Assembly: GCA_947455865.1 (NCBI GenBank)
Contig: CANGQZ010000002.1
Span: 1-54,286 of the forward strand
Reading direction: 5' to 3'
DNA from: Sphingomonadaceae bacterium
GTDB lineage: Bacteria; Pseudomonadota; Alphaproteobacteria; Sphingomonadales; Sphingomonadaceae
Length of the DNA stretch: 54,286 bases
The stretch's first letter is position 1. Each line of letters begins with the position of its first letter. Shown here one piece after another: positions 26,634-35,038 of the stretch. Made by a program: the position numbers and the translations under genes. The notes under the pieces are model-generated. The model saw only the letters and a program-made list of their open reading frames with translations. It was not told the DNA's origin and searched no databases.

Positions 26634-29411
26634 TTACATCTTGTACGAGATGCGCATGCCGATCGTCCGCGGCCGCGAGGTCGTCACGCGCTTTTCACCG
26701 TCGTTAGCGCTGGTGAAGAGCTGCGGGCGCTCGTCGGTCAGGTTGTCGCCATAGATGGTGAGCGACCACATGTCCTTGCTGATCCCGATCGAAGCCTCGA
26801 ACGTGTCGTACGAAGGCTGGTTGAACTGGTTCTGCTGAATCTGAACCGGATCACCCGGGTGCACCGTCACGCCGTTGATCGTCGCGGTGCCACAATTCGT
26901 GTAGGGCGACGAGCAGTAATACAGGATGTTGGTGTTCACCAGATCGGAGGTAATCGTTCTGCCGACATGGTGCCAGCCGCCGGCGATGAACGGCTTAAGC
27001 CCGCTCGGCATCTCCCATTCATAGCGGAAGCGGATGTTGCCCTGGAATTTGGGGCTCAGCGCCAGCGGGGTTCCGGCCGGAGCAATCACGCCCTGCGCGC
27101 AGAGCGTCTGAGCAACCGCATTGCCGGAGCAGCCCGTGATCTTGGTATCGTTGTACGAGAACCCGGCACCGATGGTCAGGCCGCGAGTCGGCCGGGCCGT
27201 GATGTCGCCTTCGATCCCCTTGATCCGCGCGTTGGCCGCGTTGCTCACGAAGGTCTGGTTGGAGATGTTCTGGTCAAACGCGGCAATCTGGATGTCCTTC
27301 CAGTCGATGATGTAGGCTGCAAGGTTGATCTGCAACCGGTGATCGAACAGCCCGAGCTTGGCGCCGATCTCGTAGTTGTTCACCTTGTCGGGTTCGTAGA
27401 ACCGGTTGCGCTGACATGCGGCAGGGGAAAGACCACCGGATCCCGCCGCATCGTTGTTGCAGCCCTTGCGGTTGAAGCCGCCGGGGCGGAAGCCTTGCGA
27501 AAAAGTTGCATAAACCAGCGAGTTCGTATCGATCTTGTAGGTCAGGTTGGCCTTGAACAGCGTGCCCTTGAAGGTCTTGGGATTGATCCCGGCGAGGTTG
27601 ATTGCCAAGTCGGAGCTCTTGCCAAGAGAAGTGGGTGGATTGGCCTTGGGCGTATAATTGCATGTGGTCAGGCCAGTTGCCGGATCGGTGCTGACGGTCA
27701 GGCAGTCGGCGCGCACAGTGCCGGTGAAGCTGTTGCTCGATCCGCCCTCCATGCTGGCCTGTTCGTTGTAATAGCGCAGCCCGCCGGTGATAGTGAGCTT
27801 GTCGGGGATGATGTCAAACGAAGCTTCGCCAAACAGCGAGAACTGCCGGTCACGCCGCAGGATGGTGTTGACGAAGCCGGCACCCCCCAGCGGGCCGACG
27901 TTGAGAACATTGACCTTCGGATTGGGCGCCAGATCGTAGATAAAGCCCGCATCCGCCAGCGTATAATTCCACTGGGTAACGTCGTAGATTCGGTTCACGT
28001 CATAGAACGCACCCAACGTAGCGCGGATGCGCTCGCCCGCCGGCGTGGTGACGCGGAATTCCTGAGTCCAACGGCGGTTGCGGTCATTGACTTTGTAGCT
28101 GTTGTGCGGGGAATAGCAGGTCTGGCCCTGCGCCGCTGAGTTGGAGTAACCCTGATAGTACACGCCGCGGTCGCAGTTGTAGAACGGCATGAACAGGCCG
28201 ATGTTGGCATAGCGGGCATAGTCCGCCTGCTGCACCGAATGGTGATCCTGGTAGGACGATGTGTAGATCAGATCGAGGAAAGCCAGCCGCCCCTTCAAAA
28301 CCGCCGAGGACAGGCTGACCGTGTCGCGCAGCGAGTTCGGCCCAAACTGCTGGGACTTCAGGTCGCCCGCCGCAGGCGAATAGTCGAACACGCCGTCGGT
28401 CTTCAGTTCCTGATACAACGTCATCGCTTCGAGCGACCAGTCGTCGGTGATCTGGTAAAGCGCCGAGGCGCGACCGCCGGTGTAGGTCGCGTCGTTGTAG
28501 TTGTCTTCGATGAAGGCGTTGTTGTTGATCGACTTGCGCAGCGGCACCTTGAAACCGCCAGTGGTGCCGGTCGCGGTCGCGACGCAGTTTTCGACGCCAA
28601 CGCACGACTGGATCGCCTGATTGACCAGCAGAGGGTTGCTGGTAGGCAGTTGGCCGGGGCCGCCCGGATTCCACGGCATCTGGTAAGTGCCGGCAACGTT
28701 GTCGATATAGCCGCCCTGCTGATCGGCGTAGACCGCGACGCGGACGGCCAGCTTGTCCTTCACGATCGGCAGGTTGACGAAGGCGTCGACGCCGAAGCTG
28801 CCCTTGCCGCCCTTGGTCGTGGCCGCATTGCCCGTGAAACCGGCGTGGAATTCGGCCAGATCGGGGCTGTTGGTGATGTAACGGATCGCGCCGCCCATCG
28901 CGCTGGCGCCAAACAGGGTGCCCTGCGGCCCGGCCAGAACTTCGATGCGGTTGATGTCGGTCGCGTGGATGTCAAGGTTGCGGCCCGGCGTCGAGGCCGG
29001 AGCGTCGTTGACATAGAGCGCGACGTTCGGCTGCACGCCGGCCACGCCGAGGATCTGGGCGCCGGCGGTGTCGGTCGACAGGCCGCGAATGTAGATCGAC
29101 GAGATGCCGGGGCCGCGCGAGGCGGTGCGCACGTTGGGGAGATATTCGACCAGCTTTTCGAAGTTGGTGACGTTCAGCTTCTGCAGCGCGTCGCCGCTGA
29201 GTGCCTGAATGGCGACCGGGATCTTGTTGGCCGTTTCCTCACGCCGGGTGGCGGTCACGAGGATTTCGGTGATGCCCTGATCGGTGTTTTCGGTGGCAGT
29301 GGCCGAAGCAGGTGCCGCAGCGGGGGCTGACTGGGCCAGAGCCGGCGTTGCCCCGGCGCCCATCATCACGAGCACGGTGGCTGCGCAAGAAAGATTGAGA
29401 CTCGATTTCAT
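26634..29411 (-). CDS. TonB-dependent outer-membrane receptor, copy 2
   Basis: This 925-residue receptor has a signal peptide (ends PALAQ), a plug with TEILVTATRREE and the stretch [20 protein letters not shown], and a C-terminal barrel ending RTIGMRISYKM. The ATG at 29411 has a strong GGGGGG-type ribosome site seven bases upstream, while upstream in-frame starts lack one. The length suits a transporter for a large or complex ligand. The downstream oxidoreductases and sulfotransferase suggest a sugar-like, aromatic or sulfated compound, but the ligand cannot be read from the sequence. Confidence 0.9.
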   Translation of the reverse strand: MKSSLNLSCAATVLVMMGAGATPALAQSAPAAAPASATATENTDQGITEILVTATRREETANKIPVAIQALSGDALQKLNVTNFEKLVEYLPNVRTASRGPGISSIYIRGLSTDTAGAQILGVAGVQPNVALYVNDAPASTPGRNLDIHATDINRIEVLAGPQGTLFGASAMGGAIRYITNSPDLAEFHAGFTGNAATTKGGKGSFGVDAFVNLPIVKDKLAVRVAVYADQQGGYIDNVAGTYQMPWNPGGPGQLPTSNPLLVNQAIQSCVGVENCVATATGTTGGFKVPLRKSINNNAFIEDNYNDATYTGGRASALYQITDDWSLEAMTLYQELKTDGVFDYSPAAGDLKSQQFGPNSLRDTVSLSSAVLKGRLAFLDLIYTSSYQDHHSVQQADYARYANIGLFMPFYNCDRGVYYQGYSNSAAQGQTCYSPHNSYKVNDRNRRWTQEFRVTTPAGERIRATLGAFYDVNRIYDVTQWNYTLADAGFIYDLAPNPKVNVLNVGPLGGAGFVNTILRRDRQFSLFGEASFDIIPDKLTITGGLRYYNEQASMEGGSSNSFTGTVRADCLTVSTDPATGLTTCNYTPKANPPTSLGKSSDLAINLAGINPKTFKGTLFKANLTYKIDTNSLVYATFSQGFRPGGFNRKGCNNDAAGSGGLSPAACQRNRFYEPDKVNNYEIGAKLGLFDHRLQINLAAYIIDWKDIQIAAFDQNISNQTFVSNAANARIKGIEGDITARPTRGLTIGAGFSYNDTKITGCSGNAVAQTLCAQGVIAPAGTPLALSPKFQGNIRFRYEWEMPSGLKPFIAGGWHHVGRTITSDLVNTNILYYCSSPYTNCGTATINGVTVHPGDPVQIQQNQFNQPSYDTFEASIGISKDMWSLTIYGDNLTDERPQLFTSANDGEKRVTTSRPRTIGMRISYKM

Positions 29412-29899
29412 TGGTATTCCCCCCTTGTTCGAACCCGCCACAATCCCAGCGGCGCTCGTTCGGTTGTGCGTGAAACCCTCTTTCAAACCTGGCGGCGATC
29501 CCCGGCTCGCGAATTACGATGCCTGATTGTGTCCAGCTCGCTGATTTCGTCCCCGTTCCGGACCTCCGCCGATCCTCCACGGCGAACCTTATGTGAAAGC
29601 TTTGGCTAATGCCACACCCTGACGGTCATTGCGGTGTAATGCCGCTCAAGCGCGGCAAACGAGTCACACTTTGCGATCTCGCGTTGCCTCGGTCTGCCGC
29701 AAAATGGCGGATTCAAGCCAGTTTTGTCCGCCGCGGGTGCGATTGGCAAAACCGGCAAATCGCGGCCAGACGCATGATCTGCGGCCGCTCGGCCCGGTAT
29801 TTGTGAATTTGAAATGAGATCATGCAGAAATCCGATTGGATGCCTCCCGGCTGATCGTCCACCCCGCGATGAGGCACAAGGATCGCTTGGAACACCGTC
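29412..29899. promoter_or_regulatory. Divergent control region between TonB receptor 2 and the second Rieske operon
   Basis: These 488 bases contain no supportable gene. They hold an imperfect dyad, CAAAATGGC at 29700-29708 against GCCAGTTTTG at 29717-29726, nested with GGCGGA (29706-29711) and TCCGCC (29727-29732). The hexamer GGCAAA recurs at 29654, 29745 and 29754. The dyad and repeats look like regulator sites serving one or both divergent operons. No regulator gene is adjacent and no clear -35/-10 pair is seen. Confidence 0.45.
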
Positions 29900-31135
29900 A
29901 TGATCGACTACCGCCGGATTGGCGCGCTGCTCGCTGGGCGGCGCGAGGGCTATTGCCTTCCGCAGGGGCTTTATAACGACGTCGACGTGTTCGACTTCGA
30001 CATGGACGCTATTTACGGCACGGGCTGGCTGATGGCCGGCTTCACCTGCGAACTGCCCACGCCGGGCAGCTATGTCTCGCAGATGTTCGGCAAGTGGCCG
30101 GTGCTGATCGTGCGCGACAAGCAAGGCGTGATCCGAGCATTCCACAACAGTTGTCGCCACCGCGGATCGATGATCTGCAAGCCGGGCAGCGGCAGCGCGC
30201 CACGGATCATGTGTCCCTATCACAGCTGGACTTACGAGCACGACGGCAAGCTGCTGGCGGCGCCGCGGATGGGTGACGATTTCGATAAGTCCGCCCATGG
30301 CCTGCGTCCGCTGCGCATCGAATTCGCTGCCGGGGCGATGTTCATTTCCTTCGCCGAGAACCCGCCGCCGTTCGCGGACTTTGCCGAGAAGCTCGAAATC
30401 TACCTCGGCCCGCAGCGGATGGACCGGGCCAAGCTGGCGTTCGAGAGCACGATTTCCGAATATGCCAACTGGAAGCTGGTGATGGAAAACGGGCGCGAGT
30501 GCTATCACTGCGCCACCGGCCACCCCGAGCTGGCCCGCACGTTCCCCGTCACCATGTCGAAGCACTTCGACCGCGCCAATGATGCGCGGGCGAAGGAGTT
30601 TGTCGATACGATGACCGCCAACCACCTCGAGACCGAGGCGATCGAGGGCGACTGGTGGCAGCTGGCGCGGTTCGGGCTCAACCGCGGGGCGGAGACGCTG
30701 TCGATGGACGGGCACCATATGGTGCGCAAGCTGATGTGCGAGGAAAACCAGGGTTACGTCGGCTCGATGCGCCTGGCGATCGATCCGCACTGCTTCCTCC
30801 ACGCGACATCGGACCATGTGTTCATGTTCAGCGCGGTTCCGGTCTCGCCGACCGAAACCCTTGTCACCGGTAAGTGGTACGTCCACGCCGATGCCGTGGA
30901 GGGCGAGGACTACACGGTCGAGGGCCTGTCCGAACTGTGGACCCGCACCAACCTGCAGGACAAGGAACTGGCGGAAAACAACCAGCTCGGTGTGAACAGC
31001 CCGGGCTATCTGCCGGGCCCCTATTCGCGGGACGCGGAGATGCTGGCGCTGCGGTTCACCGATTGGTATTGCAATACGGCCCGGGCCTATCTGGCTGGCC
31101 GGACTGCAATGGATGCCCCAATCCATGTCGATTGA
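29900..31135 (+). CDS. Rieske oxygenase, second betaine-demethylase-like alpha subunit
   Basis: This 411-residue oxygenase is the paralogue of the enzyme encoded at 3529-4779. Rieske ligands are Cys85, His87, Cys105 and His108 (CRHRGSMIC, CPYHSW). The mononuclear iron site is GRECYHCATGHPE with His203 and His208. All six residues fall at the same numbers as in the GbcA-like protein, so the two share one scaffold. By family it should N-demethylate a quaternary ammonium compound. Its C-terminal half diverges from the first copy and the operon has different partners, so the substrate is probably not glycine betaine. No dedicated reductase gene is present; the [2Fe-2S] flavoprotein two genes down is a candidate electron donor. 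Confidence 0.86.
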   Translation: MIDYRRIGALLAGRREGYCLPQGLYNDVDVFDFDMDAIYGTGWLMAGFTCELPTPGSYVSQMFGKWPVLIVRDKQGVIRAFHNSCRHRGSMICKPGSGSAPRIMCPYHSWTYEHDGKLLAAPRMGDDFDKSAHGLRPLRIEFAAGAMFISFAENPPPFADFAEKLEIYLGPQRMDRAKLAFESTISEYANWKLVMENGRECYHCATGHPELARTFPVTMSKHFDRANDARAKEFVDTMTANHLETEAIEGDWWQLARFGLNRGAETLSMDGHHMVRKLMCEENQGYVGSMRLAIDPHCFLHATSDHVFMFSAVPVSPTETLVTGKWYVHADAVEGEDYTVEGLSELWTRTNLQDKELAENNQLGVNSPGYLPGPYSRDAEMLALRFTDWYCNTARAYLAGRTAMDAPIHVD

Positions 31136-32384
31136 TACAATCGGGACCTATCGCCCGGAAACGCTTGCTGTCGCCTATGGTTATGATCCAGCATCGGCTC
31201 TCGGGTCGGTCAAGCCGCCGGTCTACCTGACTTCGACCTTCATTTACCCCTCGGCCCAGCACGCCAAGGAAGTTCATGAGGCGTTTTTCGAAGGCACCGG
31301 CCCGCTGGCGGGGCAGGCGGGGCATATCTATGCCCGGCTCGGCCATCCCGGGCTCGATATTCTGGAAAGCCGGCTGGCCGCGATCGACGGGGCTGAAGCG
31401 GCTGCCGCGTTTGCCAGCGGGATGGCCGCGCATTCTTCCATCGCGCTCACGTTCGTGCGGCCGGGGGACAGCGTGCTTTATGGCCGGCCGATCTATGGCG
31501 GCGTCGATGTGCTCTATGGCTCGGTCATGGGCGAGTTCGGCTGCCACTACGAAAACTACCTCGACGGCACCGATCCGGTCGGCGTGCGGGCTGCTGCCGA
31601 AGCGGCGATGGCCAAAGGGCCGCTCGCGGTAATCATGGCGGAAACACCGGCCAATCCCACTGCGGCGCTGGTCGATCTCGACCTCATGGTCGCCGTGGCG
31701 GATGAAGTCGGGGCAAAGCAGGGCAGGCGTCCGCTGGTGGTGGTGGACAACACCCTGCTCGGCCCCTTTGCCCAGCGGCCGATCGAGCACGGCGTCGATC
31801 TCTGCATGACCTCGCTCACCAAATACTGCGCCGGGCACAGCGATCTGCTGGCGGGCGGAGTCAGCGGACGGCTGGACCTGGTGCAGCGGCTGCGCGCCTT
31901 GCGGACGACTTGGGGCAATCACCTCGATCCGTTCACCGCATGGCTGGTGGTGCGCTCGCTCGAGTCCGCCTCGGTGCGGATCGAGCGGGCGATGAGCAAT
32001 GCGCGGCTGGTCGCCGAATTTCTGCGCGATCATCCCAAGGTTGCGGGCGTCACCTTTCTCGGCTTCCTGCCCGAAGGGAGCCGCGCCCGCGCGGTGTATG
32101 ACCGGCAGTGCAAGGGCGCCGGCTCGACCTTTTCGTTCCACCTCCACGGCGGCGAGGCCGAGGCCTTCCGCATGCTTGACCGGTTGAAGCTGCTCAAGCT
32201 GGCGGTCAGTCTGGGCGGATCGGAAACGCTGATCTGCCATTCCGCCACAACCACGCACTATGCGATTGCGCCGGACGCACGCGCGGCCGGCGGGATCACC
32301 GACGCAACCCTGCGGCTGTCGGTGGGGCTGGAACATGTCGACGATCTCATCGCGGATCTCGCGCAGGCGCTGGAGGCGGTTTGA
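31113..32384 (+). CDS. Cys/Met-metabolism PLP enzyme (cystathionine/methionine gamma-lyase-like)
   Basis: This PLP enzyme has 423 residues (typical 390-400). The PLP lysine is Lys237 (SLTKYCAGHSDLLAGG), Tyr73 and Arg75 (IYARLGHPG) would hold the phosphate of the neighbouring subunit, and Asp212 (VVDNTLL) the pyridine nitrogen. Family reactions are alpha,gamma- or alpha,beta-elimination or replacement on cysteine, homocysteine or methionine derivatives. It overlaps the Rieske gene by 23 bases; a second ATG at 31125 would shorten the overlap to 11. A gamma-lyase between an N-demethylase and multi-subunit amine oxidases is unusual and hints at a sulfur-containing or gamma-substituted amino acid, but this is inference. 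Confidence 0.87.
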   Translation: MPQSMSIDTIGTYRPETLAVAYGYDPASALGSVKPPVYLTSTFIYPSAQHAKEVHEAFFEGTGPLAGQAGHIYARLGHPGLDILESRLAAIDGAEAAAAFASGMAAHSSIALTFVRPGDSVLYGRPIYGGVDVLYGSVMGEFGCHYENYLDGTDPVGVRAAAEAAMAKGPLAVIMAETPANPTAALVDLDLMVAVADEVGAKQGRRPLVVVDNTLLGPFAQRPIEHGVDLCMTSLTKYCAGHSDLLAGGVSGRLDLVQRLRALRTTWGNHLDPFTAWLVVRSLESASVRIERAMSNARLVAEFLRDHPKVAGVTFLGFLPEGSRARAVYDRQCKGAGSTFSFHLHGGEAEAFRMLDRLKLLKLAVSLGGSETLICHSATTTHYAIAPDARAAGGITDATLRLSVGLEHVDDLIADLAQALEAV

Positions 32385-32386
32385 CG

Positions 32387-33847
32387 ATGGCGAATTCCGG
32401 TATCCGCGATCCCCACGCCCTTGATGGCAAGCTGCCCGCAGCGTCGGTCCGCTATGACGTGGTGGTCATCGGCGCAGGGCCGAGCGGCATTGCCGCTGCC
32501 ACGCAGGCGGCCGAGGCGGGCAAGTCGGTCCTGCTGGTCGACGAACACCCCGTCCCCGGCGCGATGATGGGCAATGACGTGCCGCTGTTCTTCGGCGGCC
32601 GGATGACCACCGCGACGCTTAACGCGCAGCGCATGCTTGAGACGATCTTCATGAGCGAACCTGCGCTCGAAGCCGCCATGGAGGCCGGGGTCGAAGTGCA
32701 GCTCGGCACTGCCGCCTGGGCGGTCTATCGCAGCGCGGCGGGGATGGTCACGCTGCCCGAGCAAGTCGTGGCGCTGGCCGATGCGGAGCGCGCCTGGCTG
32801 GCCGGATTTGGCGAACTGGTGATCGCCACCGGCGCGCGCGATCTGGCCATCGGCTTTCCCGGCTGGAACCAGCCCGGGGTGATGGGCGCGGGCGCGCTGA
32901 CCATGCTGCTTTCGCGCTACGAAGCTTTTGCCGGCAAGCGCGTGCTGTTCGTCGGCTCGCACGATCTGGCGCTCGAAACCGCGCTGCTCGCGCGTGACAA
33001 GGGCGTCGATGTGGTCGGCATGGTCGAAGTGCGCGATGCGCCGCAAGGCCGCGCCGAGCTGGTCGAGGCGGTGCGCGGGGCGCAGATCGCGATCCACACC
33101 GGCGATGTCGTGGCGCGCGCGGAAGGCGGCATCGACGGAGTTGAGCGGGCCATCCTGCGCTCCGGACTGGAACTGGCGTGCGACACCATCTGTCTGGCCA
33201 TCGGCCTCGTGCCTGCGATCGAACTGCTCGATGCAATGGGCGGCAAGCGCGTGCTCGATCCGCTGCGCGGCGGCTATGTCCCGGCCGGCGAGCCGGCCAT
33301 CCGCTTTGTCGGCGATTGCGCCGGTCTGCCCGATACCGGGTTCGATCATGTCGCCTATCGGATGGAGTGGGCCCGCGCGCTGGGCGCAGTGAGCGCGCCC
33401 GACACGATCGTTTGCCAGTGCGAGGAAGTTACCCGGGCAGACCTGATCGGGGTGCAGCCGCCCAATTACCTGGCCCGGCCCGATGCGATGGCGGCCCGTT
33501 CGCTTGAAACCCTGCTCCACGATGGGCCGGCCAACCCTGACCAGATCAAGCGCCTCACCCGCGCCGGAATGGGTGTGTGCCAAGGCCGGCGCTGCCGCGA
33601 TTCCGTGGCGATGTTGCTCGCGCTCGAAGCGGGCAAGCCGTTCGGCACGATTCCGCTTGCCACGCACCGTGCGCCGGTGCGCCCGGTACCGCTCTCGATC
33701 CTCGCCGATTGGGAAGAAAGCGAAGCGATGCGCTCTGGCTGGGATGTGTGGTTCGGCATACCGACACAGTGGATACCCTATCGCGATATCGGCACCCCGC
33801 GCGAACAGCAGCACAAGGATGCCATCGGCGGGAACATGAGCCTGTGA
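32387..33847 (+). CDS. FAD oxidoreductase with BFD-like [2Fe-2S] segment (HcnB/OoxA type)
   Basis: This 486-residue flavoprotein has an FAD motif (YDVVVIGAGPSGIAAA), a second dinucleotide motif around GKRVLFVGSHDLALE, and a C-terminal BFD-like iron-sulfur segment with cysteines at about 343, 345, 398 and 403 (VCQCEEVT and GVCQGRRC). Proteins of this layout are subunits of hydrogen cyanide synthase, octopine/nopaline oxidase and hydroxyproline dehydrogenase, always paired with a DAO-type subunit like the one encoded next. The ATG at 32387 follows the PLP gene stop by two bases. It may serve the DAO partner, the Rieske oxygenase, or both. Confidence 0.86.
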   Translation: MANSGIRDPHALDGKLPAASVRYDVVVIGAGPSGIAAATQAAEAGKSVLLVDEHPVPGAMMGNDVPLFFGGRMTTATLNAQRMLETIFMSEPALEAAMEAGVEVQLGTAAWAVYRSAAGMVTLPEQVVALADAERAWLAGFGELVIATGARDLAIGFPGWNQPGVMGAGALTMLLSRYEAFAGKRVLFVGSHDLALETALLARDKGVDVVGMVEVRDAPQGRAELVEAVRGAQIAIHTGDVVARAEGGIDGVERAILRSGLELACDTICLAIGLVPAIELLDAMGGKRVLDPLRGGYVPAGEPAIRFVGDCAGLPDTGFDHVAYRMEWARALGAVSAPDTIVCQCEEVTRADLIGVQPPNYLARPDAMAARSLETLLHDGPANPDQIKRLTRAGMGVCQGRRCRDSVAMLLALEAGKPFGTIPLATHRAPVRPVPLSILADWEESEAMRSGWDVWFGIPTQWIPYRDIGTPREQQHKDAIGGNMSL

Positions 33848-35007
33848 GCGCGGCCCCGCTCAAGGTCGTCGTCGTTGGCGGCGGCGTCACCGGCCTCAGC
33901 TCGGCCTGGTGGCTCGCGCGCAGCGGTGCGCAAGTGACCGTGCTCGACAAGTTCATCGTCGGCTGGGAAGCGTCGGGCCGCAACGGTGGCGGCGCATCGC
34001 ACTATCAAAGCCCGCTGTTCGAGGAAGAGCAGCGCCTGTGGCCGCAGATGGACGAATTGCTGGGCTATCCGACCGAGCACAGCAAGGAGCGCATCGTCAT
34101 CGCGGTGACGGAAAAGCAACTGCGCCAGTATCACTACATCGCGCAGATGAACAACGACATGGGCTACCGGGTCGATCTGCTCGATGCGAAGCAGGCGCAG
34201 GCTGCGGTGCCGCTTGCCGGGGACAACTGCCTCGGCGGGATGCATTATCGGTTCGGCGGCCACGCCAATCCGCAGCGCACCGTGCAGGCCTATGCCTGGG
34301 CACTTCAGGATCTGGGCGGGCGGATCGTTCAGCACAGCCCCGTCACCGGATTTGCGACGCAGGGCGACAAGGTCGTCGCGGTCGAAAGCGCCACCGGGCG
34401 CTATGAATGCGATGCCGTGGTGGTCGCTGCCGGCCCGCAAATCGGAATGCTGATGGCCAAGCTCGGCGTCGATGTGCCGCTCGCCGCCGCACGGGCCGAG
34501 ATGATCGTGACCGAACCCGCGCCGATGATGCCGCTGGGCGGGGTCGACGGCAACGGGCTTTACGGTCGCCAGACCCTGCGCGGCAACCTCGCCTATGGCG
34601 GCGGCCCGCACGAATGGCTCGAAACCACGGCTGCCGGCCCGTCCGCACGCCCCAGCAGCCCGCTGGCGCGCAACCTCGCCCGCCGCCTGGCCGAACTGCT
34701 GCCCAAGGCCGCGCACCTCAACGTCATCCGCAGCTGGGCCGGGATTGTCGAGAACACCCCCGATGGCCGTCCGATTATCGATCGGATGAGCGATCCTGCG
34801 AACGTCGTCGTCGCGACGATGTCGGGCGTGGGCTTCGGCCTCTCACCCGCTTCGGGCCATGCGGTGCGCGATCTGGTGATCGATGGGCGCTGCAGCTTCA
34901 CCGATATCGAGAAGCTGGCCCTGTCGCGCTTCGCCGGTCTGCCGGATGACTGGCGGGCCGAGCGCGGCTGGGAACCGCTCCCCGCGACTGCCGGCGAGGC
35001 CGCGTGA
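33844..35007 (+). CDS. DAO-family FAD oxidoreductase (HcnC/OoxB type)
   Basis: This 387-residue D-amino-acid-oxidase-fold flavoprotein has the N-terminal FAD motif VVVVGGGVTGLSSAWWLARS and the C-terminal GIVENTPDGRPIID stretch typical of amine-oxidising members. The GTG start overlaps the previous stop as GTGA, which ties it to the BFD-type flavoprotein as a likely heteromeric dehydrogenase. Such pairs oxidise secondary amines such as opines, hydroxyproline or N-methyl amino acids. Within this operon it would take an N-methylated intermediate. The substrate is not known. Confidence 0.86.
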   Translation: MSAAPLKVVVVGGGVTGLSSAWWLARSGAQVTVLDKFIVGWEASGRNGGGASHYQSPLFEEEQRLWPQMDELLGYPTEHSKERIVIAVTEKQLRQYHYIAQMNNDMGYRVDLLDAKQAQAAVPLAGDNCLGGMHYRFGGHANPQRTVQAYAWALQDLGGRIVQHSPVTGFATQGDKVVAVESATGRYECDAVVVAAGPQIGMLMAKLGVDVPLAAARAEMIVTEPAPMMPLGGVDGNGLYGRQTLRGNLAYGGGPHEWLETTAAGPSARPSSPLARNLARRLAELLPKAAHLNVIRSWAGIVENTPDGRPIIDRMSDPANVVVATMSGVGFGLSPASGHAVRDLVIDGRCSFTDIEKLALSRFAGLPDDWRAERGWEPLPATAGEAA

Positions 35008-35038
35008 TCCCCAGCCAAACCCTGTGGCAGGACCGGCG

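Noticed and set aside
29606-33814. Three long minus-strand frames opposite the second Rieske, PLP and flavoprotein genes
   Set aside because: All are antisense to genes with intact catalytic motifs and show no recognisable domain.
32387-33847. Assignment of the BFD-type flavoprotein as a nitrite reductase or a SoxA fragment
   Set aside because: It lacks siroheme and GcvT parts and sits directly before a DAO subunit, the HcnBC/opine-oxidase arrangement.
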